DNA of 64,000 bases from Oceanobacillus rekensis (GTDB lineage: Bacteria; Bacillota; Bacilli; Bacillales; Amphibacillaceae): positions 638,520 through 702,519 of the forward strand of contig NZ_MTBQ01000003.1 of NCBI RefSeq assembly GCF_002153375.1. The letters are read 5' to 3'. The position numbers were made by a program, and so were the translations under genes. Of this stretch, positions 17,211 to 26,304 are shown piece after piece; position 1 is the first letter of the stretch; each line of letters opens with the position of its first letter. Below the pieces are notes generated by a model. That model was given only the letters and a program-made list of their open reading frames with translations, was not told where the DNA came from and ran no database searches.

Positions 17211-18824
17211 TTAAGCCCCTTCAATCATATCCCGTCTCTTATAACCAAGATAACCAAGTATCATCAAAACGATGCTAATCACGGTTATCATAATGAAAAT
17301 TAGTGCATCAAACTCTTCAATTGGCATTTTAGGTATCCAGCTTTGAATGGCTGTTTTTGAAAACCATTCTGGTAAGTCTAATATACTACCAAAGTAGTTT
17401 AGAAGAAAGGAATAGGCAAGATAAATATACACCACTTTACCTAGTTTCGGTGCCCAACCGAGAGCTAAAGCTGCAAGACTAGTAAAGAATAATACGGATG
17501 GTAAGAAGTTGAAGCCAGCAGCAAGAAAATCAAATATATCCATCGTTAATTTATCCCCCATGCTAGCTATAGCTGTACCCCCAAGACTGCCTGCAGCTAA
17601 TAGAATTCCTGCTAAACCTGCAAAAACAGCTAAACCAATACTGGTCCAATAGAATTGGCCGCGGGTCACTTTTGTGGCATAAAGCTGACTTAAGTGTAAT
17701 CGGCTTTCTTCAGAGAATAGTTTATTTACAATGGCAATTGGTAATATCGAAACCAAAGACATCATGACCATCATTATCGTTCCAGTGAATGATTCTTCAA
17801 TAGAAATACCTGAATGCGTAAACATATCCTTCATTACTTCGTTACTTCCAAGGAAGGTTTGCATGTCTCCATAAATTGAGCCATAGGCCGCCCCCATAAT
17901 AACAAAGGCAATCAACCAACTAATCATCACGCCTTTGTTAATCTTGATAAATAAACCACGGACAGACAGCAAGGATTTCTTAGCACTTTCTCGACCTTCT
18001 CTTTCAGGAAGATAGCCAGACCCCATATCGCGAGCACCTTCAAGCCTAAAAGCAATGACCATCATCATTAAACTGAAAATCAAGGCAAAAATAAGAGGAA
18101 TCCAGTTATTTTCCGTAAAGGGATAGGTTAAATATGTCCATCCTAAAGGATTAATCATGGATAAGTCAACATTGGAGACATCTGTCCCCGCACGAACAAT
18201 ATAAAGCAGTCCTATAATTCCAAGTGCTGACCCTGTTGCACCAGATGAAGCAGGCATAATTTGTGCCATAACCAGAGCAATCCCGGCGCCGAGAATACCA
18301 GCCATTCCGATTGAAGCCCCGAATAAAAAGGAACCTTCCACAGAAATCGTATCAACACCAAAGCTCATCATTACTCCACCAATAAAAAGTGCTAATATAA
18401 CATTGATGAAAAGGATTTCCATCATTACAGCAAGAGAATTTGCTTGACGACCAATTTGAAAGGAGCGCACAAGTTCAGTCAGACCAAGATCCTCTTCTTT
18501 ACGCGTATGACTTATCACATGTAAAGCAGCGACGACCATTGCAAATAAACCACAGAATAGCAACATTTCGTGTGCATACATTGCTCCTAAGGTGTAATCA
18601 ACTGCCGCTTCAATTGGTGTAGGACCTACCATGGCTATCATAGCAGGGTTTAGTAATGTTTCGTACATTCCCAACAATCCCTGGCCTTTTGCTATTTCTT
18701 CAAAAGCTGGAACAAAAGCAGCTGAAAATAAACCAAGTCCTAAAACCCAAACAATTATTTTTTTCAAATCGCGTTTTAGATATTGCAGAAACAGTGTATC
18801 CCAACCTGCAAATTTTTCTTTCAT
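17211..18824 (-). CDS. ABC exporter permease (12 membrane spans)
   Basis: This 537-residue protein has two similar halves of about six hydrophobic helices, joined by a soluble loop near residues 265-295 (RLEGARDMGSGYLPEREGRE). HTRKEEDLGLTELVRS near residue 107 is a cytoplasmic block typical of the permeases of drug or peptide antibiotic exporters often paired with TetR regulators. GAAAGGAGGATG precedes the ATG. The ATPase gene lies 25 bases upstream in the same direction, so this is the membrane half of that transporter. The exported compound is unknown. Confidence 0.88.
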   Translation of the reverse strand: MKEKFAGWDTLFLQYLKRDLKKIIVWVLGLGLFSAAFVPAFEEIAKGQGLLGMYETLLNPAMIAMVGPTPIEAAVDYTLGAMYAHEMLLFCGLFAMVVAALHVISHTRKEEDLGLTELVRSFQIGRQANSLAVMMEILFINVILALFIGGVMMSFGVDTISVEGSFLFGASIGMAGILGAGIALVMAQIMPASSGATGSALGIIGLLYIVRAGTDVSNVDLSMINPLGWTYLTYPFTENNWIPLIFALIFSLMMMVIAFRLEGARDMGSGYLPEREGRESAKKSLLSVRGLFIKINKGVMISWLIAFVIMGAAYGSIYGDMQTFLGSNEVMKDMFTHSGISIEESFTGTIMMVMMSLVSILPIAIVNKLFSEESRLHLSQLYATKVTRGQFYWTSIGLAVFAGLAGILLAAGSLGGTAIASMGDKLTMDIFDFLAAGFNFLPSVLFFTSLAALALGWAPKLGKVVYIYLAYSFLLNYFGSILDLPEWFSKTAIQSWIPKMPIEEFDALIFIMITVISIVLMILGYLGYKRRDMIEGA

Positions 18825-18849
18825 CGTATTTCATCCTCCTTTCAGACGG

Positions 18850-19731
18850 TTATCCTTCATAATGACGCATGAACAAATCTTCAAGAGTCGGCGGCACAGA
18901 TTCAAACTTTTTGACACCTAATTTGCTTGCTTCCATTAAAATATCATTGATATACTGATTATCCGCAGAGAATGTCGCTTGATTATCTTTTTGTTTGAAA
19001 TCAAATACTCCGTTTATACCAGCCATTTCAGCCACATCACCTTCTGTTGCCAACGTTACAGTAGAACGAGTCAAGTGACGCAGTTCATCGAGGGTGCCAG
19101 TTTCAACAATCTTACCTTGGCGAATGATGACAACCTTGTCTGCCAAGCGTTCTACTTCACTCAAAATATGAGAGGATAGCAGTATGGATTTACCTGCTTC
19201 TTTAATTTTTTCTACTTCTTCTTGAAAAATTGCCTCCATTAAAGGGTCAAGACCAGACGTTGGTTCATCAAAAATGTATAAATCCGAATCAGTAGATAAT
19301 GCTGCAATCAAACCCACCTTTTGACGATTTCCCTTTGAATATCCCTTGGCTTTTTTCTTTGGGTCCAATTCAAAGCGCTTAATTAGATAGTCGCGCTTTT
19401 GCTTATCTCCCCGTCCATGCAATTTAAGGAATAAATCAATAATTTCCCCACCTGTCAACGATCCCCAAAGTGTCACATCTCCTGGAACATATGAAATGCG
19501 TTTGTGAATTTCAATGCTTTCTTTCCAAACGTCCTTACCGAAAATTTTCGCATTACCGGCATCACGATGGATAATTCCTAGCAAGATACGGATCGTTGTA
19601 GATTTACCAGACCCATTCGGACCAATAAAACCAACAACTTCTCCAGCATTTACCGTGAAATTCACATCACTTAACGCCTGAAACTTGCCGAAGTTTTTTT
19701 CTAAACCTTGAATAGTTATAATTTCTTTCAT
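18850..19731 (-). CDS. ABC exporter ATP-binding protein
   Basis: This 293-residue protein has Walker A GPNGSGKST at 37-45, a signature-like YSKGNRQKVGLIAAL near 135, Walker B LYIFDEPTSGLDP, and the H-loop SSHILSEVERLAD. The C-terminal 80 residues form the accessory domain common in drug-exporter ATPases (DrrA/CcmA type). AAGGAG lies 14 bases before the ATG. It powers the permease at 17211. The TetR gene upstream shares orientation, forming a three-gene operon. Confidence 0.92.
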   Translation of the reverse strand: MKEIITIQGLEKNFGKFQALSDVNFTVNAGEVVGFIGPNGSGKSTTIRILLGIIHRDAGNAKIFGKDVWKESIEIHKRISYVPGDVTLWGSLTGGEIIDLFLKLHGRGDKQKRDYLIKRFELDPKKKAKGYSKGNRQKVGLIAALSTDSDLYIFDEPTSGLDPLMEAIFQEEVEKIKEAGKSILLSSHILSEVERLADKVVIIRQGKIVETGTLDELRHLTRSTVTLATEGDVAEMAGINGVFDFKQKDNQATFSADNQYINDILMEASKLGVKKFESVPPTLEDLFMRHYEG

Positions 19732-19801
19732 CGCACGGACACTCCTTTTTTAAGAATTTGATAGCGCTTGATAACGTGATTATGGCTTTCCTATTTCAGT
19801 C

Positions 19802-20422
19802 TTATTTGTAAAAGCTGTGCTTCAGTATTTCAGAATATTTCTCCCATTCTTTGAGATATTGATCTCCAAATTCACCGACATCTTCAAAGCTGTTAATTTG
19901 CTGGATGGCTTTATCCCCAAATCCAAACATTGTCCAATTAAGGATTTCAATTGCCTTTTCGATATCAATCTCTTCACGGAACATGGTGTAATCAATATTT
20001 CTATAAATTATCTCTGTGCCTCGATCATAGATTGAATCAACTTTGTGCTTAATCATATCTTTTACTTCCTCCGACTCCTCTTGGGTGGAAGAAGCCAGGA
20101 AATCGAATACGTGAGGGAAATTTCTATGGATATGGAGCTTCTGTAATCCAATATTTTCGATTCTTTTAAATAGATCCGTTTCATTTAGATCTATTTGTTC
20201 ATAAAGACTCTCGATAATTTGAATACCGTATTCGATTAAATATACATAAAGATCTTTCTTGCTAATAAAATAATTAAATAATGAACCTTTAGATATTTTT
20301 GCCTCTTTTACAATTTCGTTTGTTGATGCTTTATCAAATCCGTTTTGGACAAATTCCTTTATTGCTACATTAATAATAAGCTCTTTCTTCTCTGCTTTTA
20401 ATTTATCAAAGTTCGAGTAAAT
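19802..20422 (-). CDS. TetR-family repressor of the ABC exporter
   Basis: The N-terminal helix-turn-helix reads ELIINVAIKEFVQNGFDKAS, then TNEIVKEAKISKGSLFNYFI, the canonical TetR DNA-binding domain; the rest is a ligand-binding helical domain. The start is unclear: GGAAGGAG lies nine bases before ATT 20422 (reading IYSNFDKLKAEK), with no ATG, GTG or TTG in range. The TTG at 20458 lies inside the operator and has no ribosome site. Either ATT is a rare start or an ATG was lost. About 206 residues. Represses its own operon, judging from the two palindromes just upstream. Confidence 0.85.
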   Translation of the reverse strand: MYSNFDKLKAEKKELIINVAIKEFVQNGFDKASTNEIVKEAKISKGSLFNYFISKKDLYVYLIEYGIQIIESLYEQIDLNETDLFKRIENIGLQKLHIHRNFPHVFDFLASSTQEESEEVKDMIKHKVDSIYDRGTEIIYRNIDYTMFREEIDIEKAIEILNWTMFGFGDKAIQQINSFEDVGEFGDQYLKEWEKYSEILKHSFYK

Positions 20423-20448
20423 GGTCGTGAACTCCTTCCGTTGATAAT

Positions 20449-20498
20449 TTGACCACAATGGTCAATTTAACTTTAGCATTAATGACCATTGTGGTCAA
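20449..20498. promoter_or_regulatory. Paired TetR operator palindromes
   Basis: Two 7-3-7 or 6-3-6 palindromes of the same core, TTGACCA CAA TGGTCAA (20449-20465) and TGACCA TTG TGGTCA (20483-20497), with centres 33 bases apart. They sit directly upstream of the TetR-ABC operon. Spacing of about three helical turns would allow cooperative dimer binding on one face. Confidence 0.85.
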
Positions 20499-20509
20499 TA
20501 TAAAATAAA

Positions 20510-20544
20510 AAAGAACCCATTTTAAAAAGGAAACGGATTCTTTC
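20510..20544 (-). terminator. Possible terminator of the MFS-TetR transcript
   Basis: AAAGAATCCGTTT / AAAATGGGTTCTTTTTT on the minus strand forms an imperfect stem with a strong T run. The rest of 20546-20787 holds two degenerate cassette-repeat pieces. Confidence 0.5.
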
Positions 20545-20787
20545 TATGTGAATTTAGATACAATTTTCATTAATAAGTTTGCTCATGTTCTAGCTTATGT
20601 TGTTCCACAATCTGGCCCGAATGCTGAACAAAAGATGAATAGGACTTTTTCACTAACCTGCTAGATAGCACAATAAAAGGCGACTGCTCTTATTGTCCTA
20701 TTCTGCCATTATAGTTTAAGACTGATGCTAACTTTGTAAAATCATTTTTTGAAACTTACTTGGTGTTACGTACACCCCTTCACAATC

Positions 20788-21348
20788 TTATAAACTGATA
20801 CCTGTCCAAAAGATATCCCATGTTATTTCTTGTAATTTTTCATACTTTCTACTATCTTCATATACTAATTGAATATCCAGTCCATCTAACAATGCAACAA
20901 AAGCCAGAGCACACTCTTTCGCACTTATACGGAATGTTTGTTTTGCAAAGCAAGATTCTAATGTACCAGTCAAAATATTTATATATTTATATGGTTTTTG
21001 GATAACATCTTCATACATCTCATCCGGTACAAGAAAAGAAATTGTTAGCATTAGTTGTGTATTTGGATTTGTTTGAAACCGTACTTTATGTTCCGTTAGA
21101 AAGTGATATAATTGCTGCTCAATCGGTTTCTCTGCATGTTGCAGAAAATAATGCTTAATAAATTGCACTTCTTCTTCTACAGCTTCCTTATACACTTCTT
21201 GAAATAACAATCGTTTATGCGGAAAATGGTATGCAAGTGATTGTTTGCGGATGCCTACTTCTTCTGCAATTTGGGAAAGCTTCGTCCCCTCATAACCAAA
21301 TTTGTTAAAATGAGAGATAGCAATTTTTTTAATTTTTCCTTTACTCAA
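20788..21348 (-). CDS. TetR-family repressor of the adjacent MFS pump
   Basis: This 186-residue protein has the TetR helix-turn-helix: AISHFNKFGYEGTKLSQIAE, then EVGIRKQSLAYHFPHKRLLF. A mostly helical effector domain follows. The ATG follows GGGGAG and lies 23 bases after the MFS stop, so both are on one transcript. The perfect palindromes at 22607-22650 before the MFS gene are the likely operators, giving a drug-inducible autoregulated pump. Confidence 0.88.
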   Translation of the reverse strand: MSKGKIKKIAISHFNKFGYEGTKLSQIAEEVGIRKQSLAYHFPHKRLLFQEVYKEAVEEEVQFIKHYFLQHAEKPIEQQLYHFLTEHKVRFQTNPNTQLMLTISFLVPDEMYEDVIQKPYKYINILTGTLESCFAKQTFRISAKECALAFVALLDGLDIQLVYEDSRKYEKLQEITWDIFWTGISL

Positions 21349-21371
21349 AAATAACTCCCCTTTCTTCTACA

Positions 21372-22556
21372 TTATGCAGTACGCCTTTTAACATAAAATA
21401 TAGATAACAATAGGAATAATACATAGGCACCAATTGAAATATAAAATACTGCTGCATATGTATTATACACTTGTGCTACTATCCCGAGTGCCATAGCCCC
21501 AATACCAATACCAATGTCGAAAAAGTTAAAAAACGATGCAACTGCGTTCTCATGCTCATGTTCTTCAACTGAACTGATACACCAAGCTTGAATTGCAGGG
21601 AAAATCGCACCAAAACCAATACCATAGAGAAACGCAGCAATCAAAAACTGCACATCATTTTGTACAAACACAAGTAAAACAAGCCCAGTCATCGCAACTA
21701 ATCCAAACAAAATTAACATAAGACCTGGACCAAAGCGGTCATACATTCTGCCAGAGAACAAACGTACAACAAGTCCTGCTAGTGCTACTACTGTAAAGAA
21801 CAAAGCTACTTGATCAAGCCCTTTTTCAATAGCAAATAATGCTATAAAGGACATAATCCCACCTGCAGCAATTCCTATTAGTGCAATAAGAATCGATTGA
21901 AATAGCACTCGTTTTTCAATTAATTTAAATTGAATAGCCGGTGTTGGTTTCTTCTCTAAGCTTTTTGAAACCGTTGATTTACGCGATATAAACAATGTAA
22001 TGAGTAACGTCAACAACATAAACGCCATTCCGCTCATGAAAAGTCCTTTGAAATCCCATATTTCCAGAAACATTACACCAACTAGTGGTCCAACGGAAAC
22101 CATGGTCGTTTCTCCTACACCAAAATATCCAATCCCTTCTCCAAGCCGTTCTTTAGGAATATTTTCAGCAGCAATTGTTGTGAAATAGGTCGTCGTAATG
22201 CCAAAGCCAAACCCATGAAGAATACGAATCAGGACTAATGCCCAAACCTCTGTCGCTAAATAGTATCCACCAGTTGCAAGTGCCCCAATAGCTATGCCTA
22301 TTACTAATAAATATTTTTTATCCATTTTCATTGCCATGATGCCTGTAAATGGTCGAATTAAAATGGCAGAAATCACAAAGATTCCTGTTACAAGTCCTAT
22401 CTGTGTTGCCTCGCCTCCGATACTTGAAACATAAAGTGGCAATGTAGGCGCAAGCATCTCAAATGCTAAAAATAAGAATGCATTTGCTAACAAAACAAAA
22501 GTAAATGAGCGACTCCATAGCTTTGCTTTTGGTCGTTGATTCGCAATCGTAATCAA
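21372..22556 (-). CDS. MFS multidrug-type transporter (12 spans)
   Basis: This 394-residue protein shows about 12 hydrophobic helices, with AFEMLAPTLPLYVSSIGG in the first periplasmic loop and RILHGFGFGITTTYFTTIAA, a motif common in DHA1 exporters, near residue 112. SGRMYDRFGPG is the repeat of the loop 2-3 motif in the second half. First gene of a two-gene operon with a TetR regulator. The start ATGATTACGATTGCG lacks a strong Shine-Dalgarno (GCGGGG). Substrate unknown. Confidence 0.86.
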   Translation of the reverse strand: MITIANQRPKAKLWSRSFTFVLLANAFLFLAFEMLAPTLPLYVSSIGGEATQIGLVTGIFVISAILIRPFTGIMAMKMDKKYLLVIGIAIGALATGGYYLATEVWALVLIRILHGFGFGITTTYFTTIAAENIPKERLGEGIGYFGVGETTMVSVGPLVGVMFLEIWDFKGLFMSGMAFMLLTLLITLFISRKSTVSKSLEKKPTPAIQFKLIEKRVLFQSILIALIGIAAGGIMSFIALFAIEKGLDQVALFFTVVALAGLVVRLFSGRMYDRFGPGLMLILFGLVAMTGLVLLVFVQNDVQFLIAAFLYGIGFGAIFPAIQAWCISSVEEHEHENAVASFFNFFDIGIGIGAMALGIVAQVYNTYAAVFYISIGAYVLFLLLSIFYVKRRTA

Positions 22557-22606
22557 TGATATTACCCCGCTTTCAAAAATAAAATTAATCCCATAATAAT
22601 TACGTT

Positions 22607-22650
22607 ATCTGACTATAGTCAGATTAATTGTACCTGACTATAGTCAGGTA
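22607..22650. promoter_or_regulatory. Two perfect TetR-type operator palindromes
   Basis: ATCTGACTATAGTCAGAT (22607-22624) and TACCTGACTATAGTCAGGTA (22631-22650) are perfect palindromes sharing the core CTGACTATAGTCAG, 26 bases centre to centre. TATAGT inside may be part of the -10 region. They precede the MFS-TetR operon. A related half-sequence occurs upstream of the YczE gene (49331-49352). Confidence 0.88.
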
Positions 22651-22930
22651 GTAAACTATTAAAAATATTTATTACATTTATTTTTAATTTTTCCAATAGG
22701 GGGGGGTACCGCCAGAAAGTCGCAAATTTACAACGTTAAGGCTATTCCAACAACATGGCCCGATTGTTAAAGATAATCAGACGGAACTCTATAGCTAATC
22801 TGCAATTTCGTTTAAGTACATTTCTTCACAGTCTCATAATTAAGTTTAACCTAATATATATCTGAATTTTTTATGAAATACATCAGTGAAACTGATTTTT
22901 CAAGAAATATAAAATTGCTTTTTTAAATGC

Positions 22931-22960
22931 TAAAAGCTCTGCTAACATGCAGAGCTTTTT
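22931..22960. terminator. Rho-independent terminator
   Basis: AAAAGCTCTGC / GCAGAGCTTTT with a six-base loop and T tail on both strands; probably serves the GNAT gene on the right. Confidence 0.75.
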
Positions 22961-22990
22961 ATAATTTGTAAGTTAATTTAATTATTTAAT

Positions 22991-23020
22991 GTTTTGCACT
23001 TCAAAACGGAATCCTTTTCT
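22991..23020 (-). repeat. Fragment of the ~130-bp dispersed element
   Basis: TTTTGCACTTCAAAACGG AATCC matches one end of the copies at 3610, 28568 and 40440, without the hairpin part. Confidence 0.5.
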
Positions 23021-23161
23021 TTTAAGAAGACTATACCAATAATAATATGTCTTATTAAGTCGTTGTCAAAAATAAAAGACACTTTCTTCCACGAATGCGC
23101 GCTGAATAAAGTACGGTATATTTTATTATGTATATCTAACAGCACTATGAAGTAGAGCGTT

Positions 23162-23647
23162 TTATGCTCTTACATCCATTCCTTTTTTCATTGTGATAAA
23201 ATCAGCTTCATCATTTGAAAATTCCCCTTGTTTAACAAAACCAGCTTTTTCATACAAATGGATTGCTCTTTTATTAAAGGTGGCAACGGTTAAACGAATG
23301 TCTTTGCCTTTATGGTTTTCTTCCACAAAGGTAAGTATATGTGAAAAGAATTCATATCCTTTTCCCTTTCCTGTTAATTCAGGTTTCATGCCAAGTCCAA
23401 TATCCACGCAATCTTCATTGTAAACACCGACCATATCCCCTGCTGGCACTTGAGCAGATCTCCCCGTGCAAAAGAAACCAATGAACTCACTTTCGGTATC
23501 AAGTGTCACATAATATTTACTACTTAGTAATTCGAGTATTGCATCGGATGTTAATATATGATTATAAAAGTCATATGGTTTTGGATACTTCCAGCACAAG
23601 GCATCAACGGCATAGTGCTGATTCATTTTTTTAATACTCAAAGACAT
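23162..23647 (-). CDS. GNAT-family N-acetyltransferase (RimI/RimJ-like)
   Basis: This 161-residue protein reads SIKKMNQHYAVDALCWKYPK at the start; the GNAT core has VDIGLGMKPELTGKGKGYEF, where TGKGKGYEF is the acetyl-CoA loop, then RLTVATFNKRAIHLYEKAGF, the classic motif B. The tryptophan/tyrosine-rich N terminus is seen in single-domain acetyltransferases acting on amines or protein N termini. Acceptor unknown. Monocistronic. Confidence 0.86.
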   Translation of the reverse strand: MSLSIKKMNQHYAVDALCWKYPKPYDFYNHILTSDAILELLSSKYYVTLDTESEFIGFFCTGRSAQVPAGDMVGVYNEDCVDIGLGMKPELTGKGKGYEFFSHILTFVEENHKGKDIRLTVATFNKRAIHLYEKAGFVKQGEFSNDEADFITMKKGMDVRA

Positions 23648-23829
23648 AATCGTTCCCCGTTTCTAATATCACTTTAGTTTAATTTTTCTATTTCCGTAAT
23701 TCCTTAAGTGATGATTCCCCTCATTTTATGCTCTTGTATATATTCTATAATAATGATTATTTTCCTGCTTATGTTTTCTTTAACCAGAGCTAATCCCCAA
23801 TAATAATCAAAGAGCCCTTACAAGAGCAA

Positions 23830-23857
23830 AAAAAAGAAGCTGTAAAGTCCCAGCTTC
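23830..23857 (-). terminator. Rho-independent terminator
   Basis: On the minus strand GAAGCTG GGACTTTA CAGCTTC runs straight into T7, nine bases after the stop of the 34-residue gene. Confidence 0.88.
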
Positions 23858-23865
23858 ATCCATAC

Positions 23866-23970
23866 TTACCTGCGAATGTTTCTTCCTTGTTTCCTTTTAT
23901 TCAAAAACTTTCTAATAAACGGATAAACTATTGGTCCATATTTAATGAGCCTTCTTAATAAACGTCCCAT
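23866..23970 (-). CDS. 34-residue basic small protein
   Basis: GGAGGAG precedes ATG 23970. The product, MGRLLRRLIKYGPIVYPFIR with a KFLNKRKQGRN tail, is strongly basic and could form an amphipathic helix. The own ribosome site, own terminator and the similarity in style to other tiny Bacillaceae proteins argue that it is a real gene. Possible roles are membrane surface or nucleic-acid binding; neither is shown. Confidence 0.68.
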   Translation of the reverse strand: MGRLLRRLIKYGPIVYPFIRKFLNKRKQGRNIRR

Positions 23971-24094
23971 GATTTCTCCTCCATTGCGGTAGAATCTGAT
24001 TGCATATGTTTATATTTCCTTTAATTGCAGAATTTTAAACAATAAAGATTTTAGCCGTTCCAGACTAGCCTTCTCGAATCACTTCAATTAATCT

Positions 24095-24206
24095 CTAAAT
24101 AATCGATGCGATTTCGCTAATTTCATATTCAAACTCCCTCGCTGTAAGAGTTTTTGATAAGGACATCATAACACCTTCCAGCAAAAGAACTCTAGGCATA
24201 TCTCTG
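24095..24206 (-). other. Helical open stretch, probable gene relic
   Basis: DELDRDMPRVLLLEGVMMSL then SKTLTAREFEYEISEIASII and a stop. No start codon with a ribosome site precedes it. It resembles the C terminus of a small helical protein and lies just beyond the GerA relic. Unassigned. Confidence 0.35.
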
Positions 24207-24215
24207 TCTAGTTCA

Positions 24216-24970
24216 TCATTTAAAAATACAACTATCCATAATACCGTCAATGCTCACTCTTGATATCCTATTATTCACTTCTTCAATTAACGTTTTATCC
24301 GCTATTCCTTCTACATAAGCAATTACGACTTTCGTTTTGGTGTATTCCCCTACTTCCATCGATTTCATTTTTAACTTTGGGCTACGTATTCTTCTTCGCA
24401 GTAAGGAAGTGTTTACAGATAGGGATTCAATAAATCCATCCCGTGGACCTCTGACAACCGCTTCTGCCTGTGGCTCGTCGATTGAACGCTTATCCGATTT
24501 TGCGAGTCCTAACGAAAATCCTATTTTTTGCTGATCTACTATGATTACTGGATTACTGAAGAAATCTCCCCGATACATTCCGAAAATGTTTTAACTTCTT
24601 TTACACTGGATACCGAAACGCTTTTATTTATTAATGTATCAACTTGGTAGTCTTTCTCTTCCGCCCGTTTCATAAGTGGGGAAAGTACACTATTATCAAT
24701 CTCCTCAACACTTGAGAGACCTTCAATGTAAATAAGAATAGCTTTATCTTTCTTTCCAATGTAAAAAGACCGAAAGATAACATCCGAGCTATCGCTATAA
24801 ATGGAGCGAAATTTGATTTCATTATCCGTTAAACGAGTAGAGAGCGGTTCTTGTTCATGAATGGATTGTTTCCCTACCTCGGTTTTATTTTTCTTTTTGG
24901 TGTTCGTTGATCTCCTTGACTTAATTTTGGATATTAACCGATTTGAACGTCCCTTATTCATCACAGACAT
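24216..24970 (-). pseudogene. N-terminal half of a GerA-type spore germination receptor, frameshifted
   Basis: The first frame from 24970 (basic N terminus, then FRSIYSDSSDVIFRSFYIGK and AILIYIEGLSSVEEID) ends at 24545. The second (VIIVDQQKIGFSLGLAKSDK, then RSIDEPQAEAVVRGPRDGFI, ESLSVNTSLLRRRIRSPKLK) runs to 24216. RGPRDGF...NxxLLRRRI is the signature of GerAA/GerKA proteins, which form the nutrient receptor in the spore inner membrane. Intact proteins have nearly 500 residues with a C-terminal membrane part; that part is absent here, as are the B and C subunits. So it is a frameshifted and truncated relic. Confidence 0.85.
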
Positions 24971-25064
24971 CCCTTCTCATCAAAAAAAAAAATTCGTTAT
25001 ATCTTCGGTTTATACTTGGAAATTTATAGCTCATTACTACAAATAATATTTAAATGGAACTGTC

Positions 25065-25529
25065 TCATTTTTTTCTTTCCAGTTTGTGAATTAACATTAT
25101 AAGGGTACGGATAAACATAATTAGAAAAAAGACACCGATAAATGTATGTACCCATGTCCATGTATGATATTCAAGCAAATCTGTATATCTTTCCAAAAGT
25201 ACCTCAATGAACGTTAAAACAAAGGTAAATATTGCGCATTTTATAATTATGCTAGGATATCTTGAATAATATGTTACTAGATAAAAGTAAATACAGATAA
25301 CTGGAAGAATAAGATATTCATAAAGAAGGCTGGAACTGAAATGGTTACTCAAAAAGTTTATAGGATATTCGAGCATTTTTTCTTCTACAACTAGAACACC
25401 AAGAATAATGGAGAAGTAAGCGGTCAATAAAAAGATTAAAAGCAAATCTTTGGTTGGGGCTTTTCTAAAACTAAATAAGAGTAAAGCAATGCCAATGATG
25501 AGCGTTAACCATAAAATTATTTTTTCCAA
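25065..25529 (-). CDS. CBO0543-family membrane protein
   Basis: The 154-residue protein has five likely helices. It begins MEKIILWLTLIIGIALLLFS, followed by FRKAPTKDLLLIFLLTAYFS, the conserved opening of the CBO0543 family, and ends with YHTWTWVHTFIGVFFLIMFI, also conserved. These proteins are common in spore formers, often in clusters, with no known function. Two further members just upstream are broken (25566-25766 and 25784-26011). Start ATG 25529 has an upstream GGAGGAC site. Confidence 0.75.
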   Translation of the reverse strand: MEKIILWLTLIIGIALLLFSFRKAPTKDLLLIFLLTAYFSIILGVLVVEEKMLEYPINFLSNHFSSSLLYEYLILPVICIYFYLVTYYSRYPSIIIKCAIFTFVLTFIEVLLERYTDLLEYHTWTWVHTFIGVFFLIMFIRTLIMLIHKLERKK

Positions 25530-25565
25530 GTATAATCAGTCCTCCAACAATCATTTTAACGAGAG

Positions 25566-25766
25566 TCAGGAATTGCTACATTCAAAAATCACTTCATTCG
25601 ATCTAGAGGGAAATATAACAAACATTGCAATAACAAATGGAATCGAATGCCACATACTCCAACCATTATGATGGAAAATTAAGCCTATGTGCAGGTTAAT
25701 ATATTCGCTTGCAAGATATAGCATAACCCAAATTATGAAATCAAATGAAATATACTTACTCTCCAT
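25566..25766 (-). pseudogene. Truncated CBO0543-like fragment
   Basis: The 66-residue open frame reads MESKYISFDFIIWVMLYLAS, then LHIGLIFHHNGWSMWHSIPF and FVIFPSRSNE. This resembles the middle of CBO0543-type proteins with several membrane helices, but the expected later helices are missing. It sits between an intact paralogue and a decayed one, so I treat it as a fragment; a short functional protein cannot be excluded. Confidence 0.45.
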
Positions 25767-25783
25767 TTATTCGTCCCAAAAAA

Positions 25784-26011
25784 TTATTTTAGATAAATCA
25801 AAATAGTCACCGAGTAACAAACAAACATAATTGCTAGAGAAATTGTTGTATGATTAAATAATAACGAAGGAAATATACTATCTTTAAAGTGCCAAAATGG
25901 ATATCATGTCATTTACGATAGAGTATGGTTGGATAATACTTTTCCCAATTTCTCAAATCTCCCCACCACCGCCAAAGCAAATAAAAATAAGAAGTTATAG
26001 ATAAGATGCAT
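25784..26011 (-). pseudogene. Decayed small membrane protein with several frameshifts
   Basis: From ATG 26011, MHLIYNFLFLFALAV is in one frame, GDLRNWEKYYPTILY in the next, VNDMISI in a third, then HFKDSIFPSLLFNHTTISLA and YSVTILIYLK to the stop. Put together, they give a plausible 75-residue membrane protein of the CBO0543 type (RNWEKYYPTILY is characteristic). At least two or three indels separate the parts, too many for sporadic sequencing error, so this is genuine decay. Confidence 0.65.
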
Positions 26012-26127
26012 AATGTAATCACCCTAATGAAGTAAGTAGACTACATATATGTTTTACATTAATTGTAAATATATCCTCTTTTACATTTTGAAGATAATTT
26101 ACTTCGGTCTTACGAGCACATCATCAG

Positions 26128-26263
26128 GTCGGCTCAACTATTTTCTGTTCTCAATTTGCCCCCCGTGGATGGCATATAAGATTGGTGAAGGGTACAGGGT
26201 ACACTAGCAGATACCATTCTAGATCGAGTTGTACATGATTTCTTAGAATATACTGAAGACTAA
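26128..26263 (+). pseudogene. C-terminal relic of an IS21-type IstB ATPase
   Basis: GSTIFCSQFAPRGWH is the conserved IstB C-terminal motif, followed after a frameshift by LADTILDRVVHD, the matching LADAILDRIVHD block. The rest of istB, istA and the IS ends are absent. It shows past insertion-sequence activity in the spacer. Confidence 0.72.
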
Positions 26264-26269
26264 ATTAAA

Positions 26270-26304
26270 AGGAATGAGTCCGAAACAACATCGAACTCAT
26301 TCCC
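26270..26304 (-). terminator. Rho-independent terminator
   Basis: GGAATGAGT / ACTCATTCC stem with TTTTAATTT tail on the minus strand, beyond the WrbA-like gene. Confidence 0.78.

Larger units (their letters stand above)
22557..23161. other. Intergenic: operators, terminator and an element fragment
   Basis: Besides the operators (22607-22650), terminator (22931-22960) and fragment of the dispersed element (22991-23020), a G7 run occurs at 22699. No gene is visible. Confidence 0.55.
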
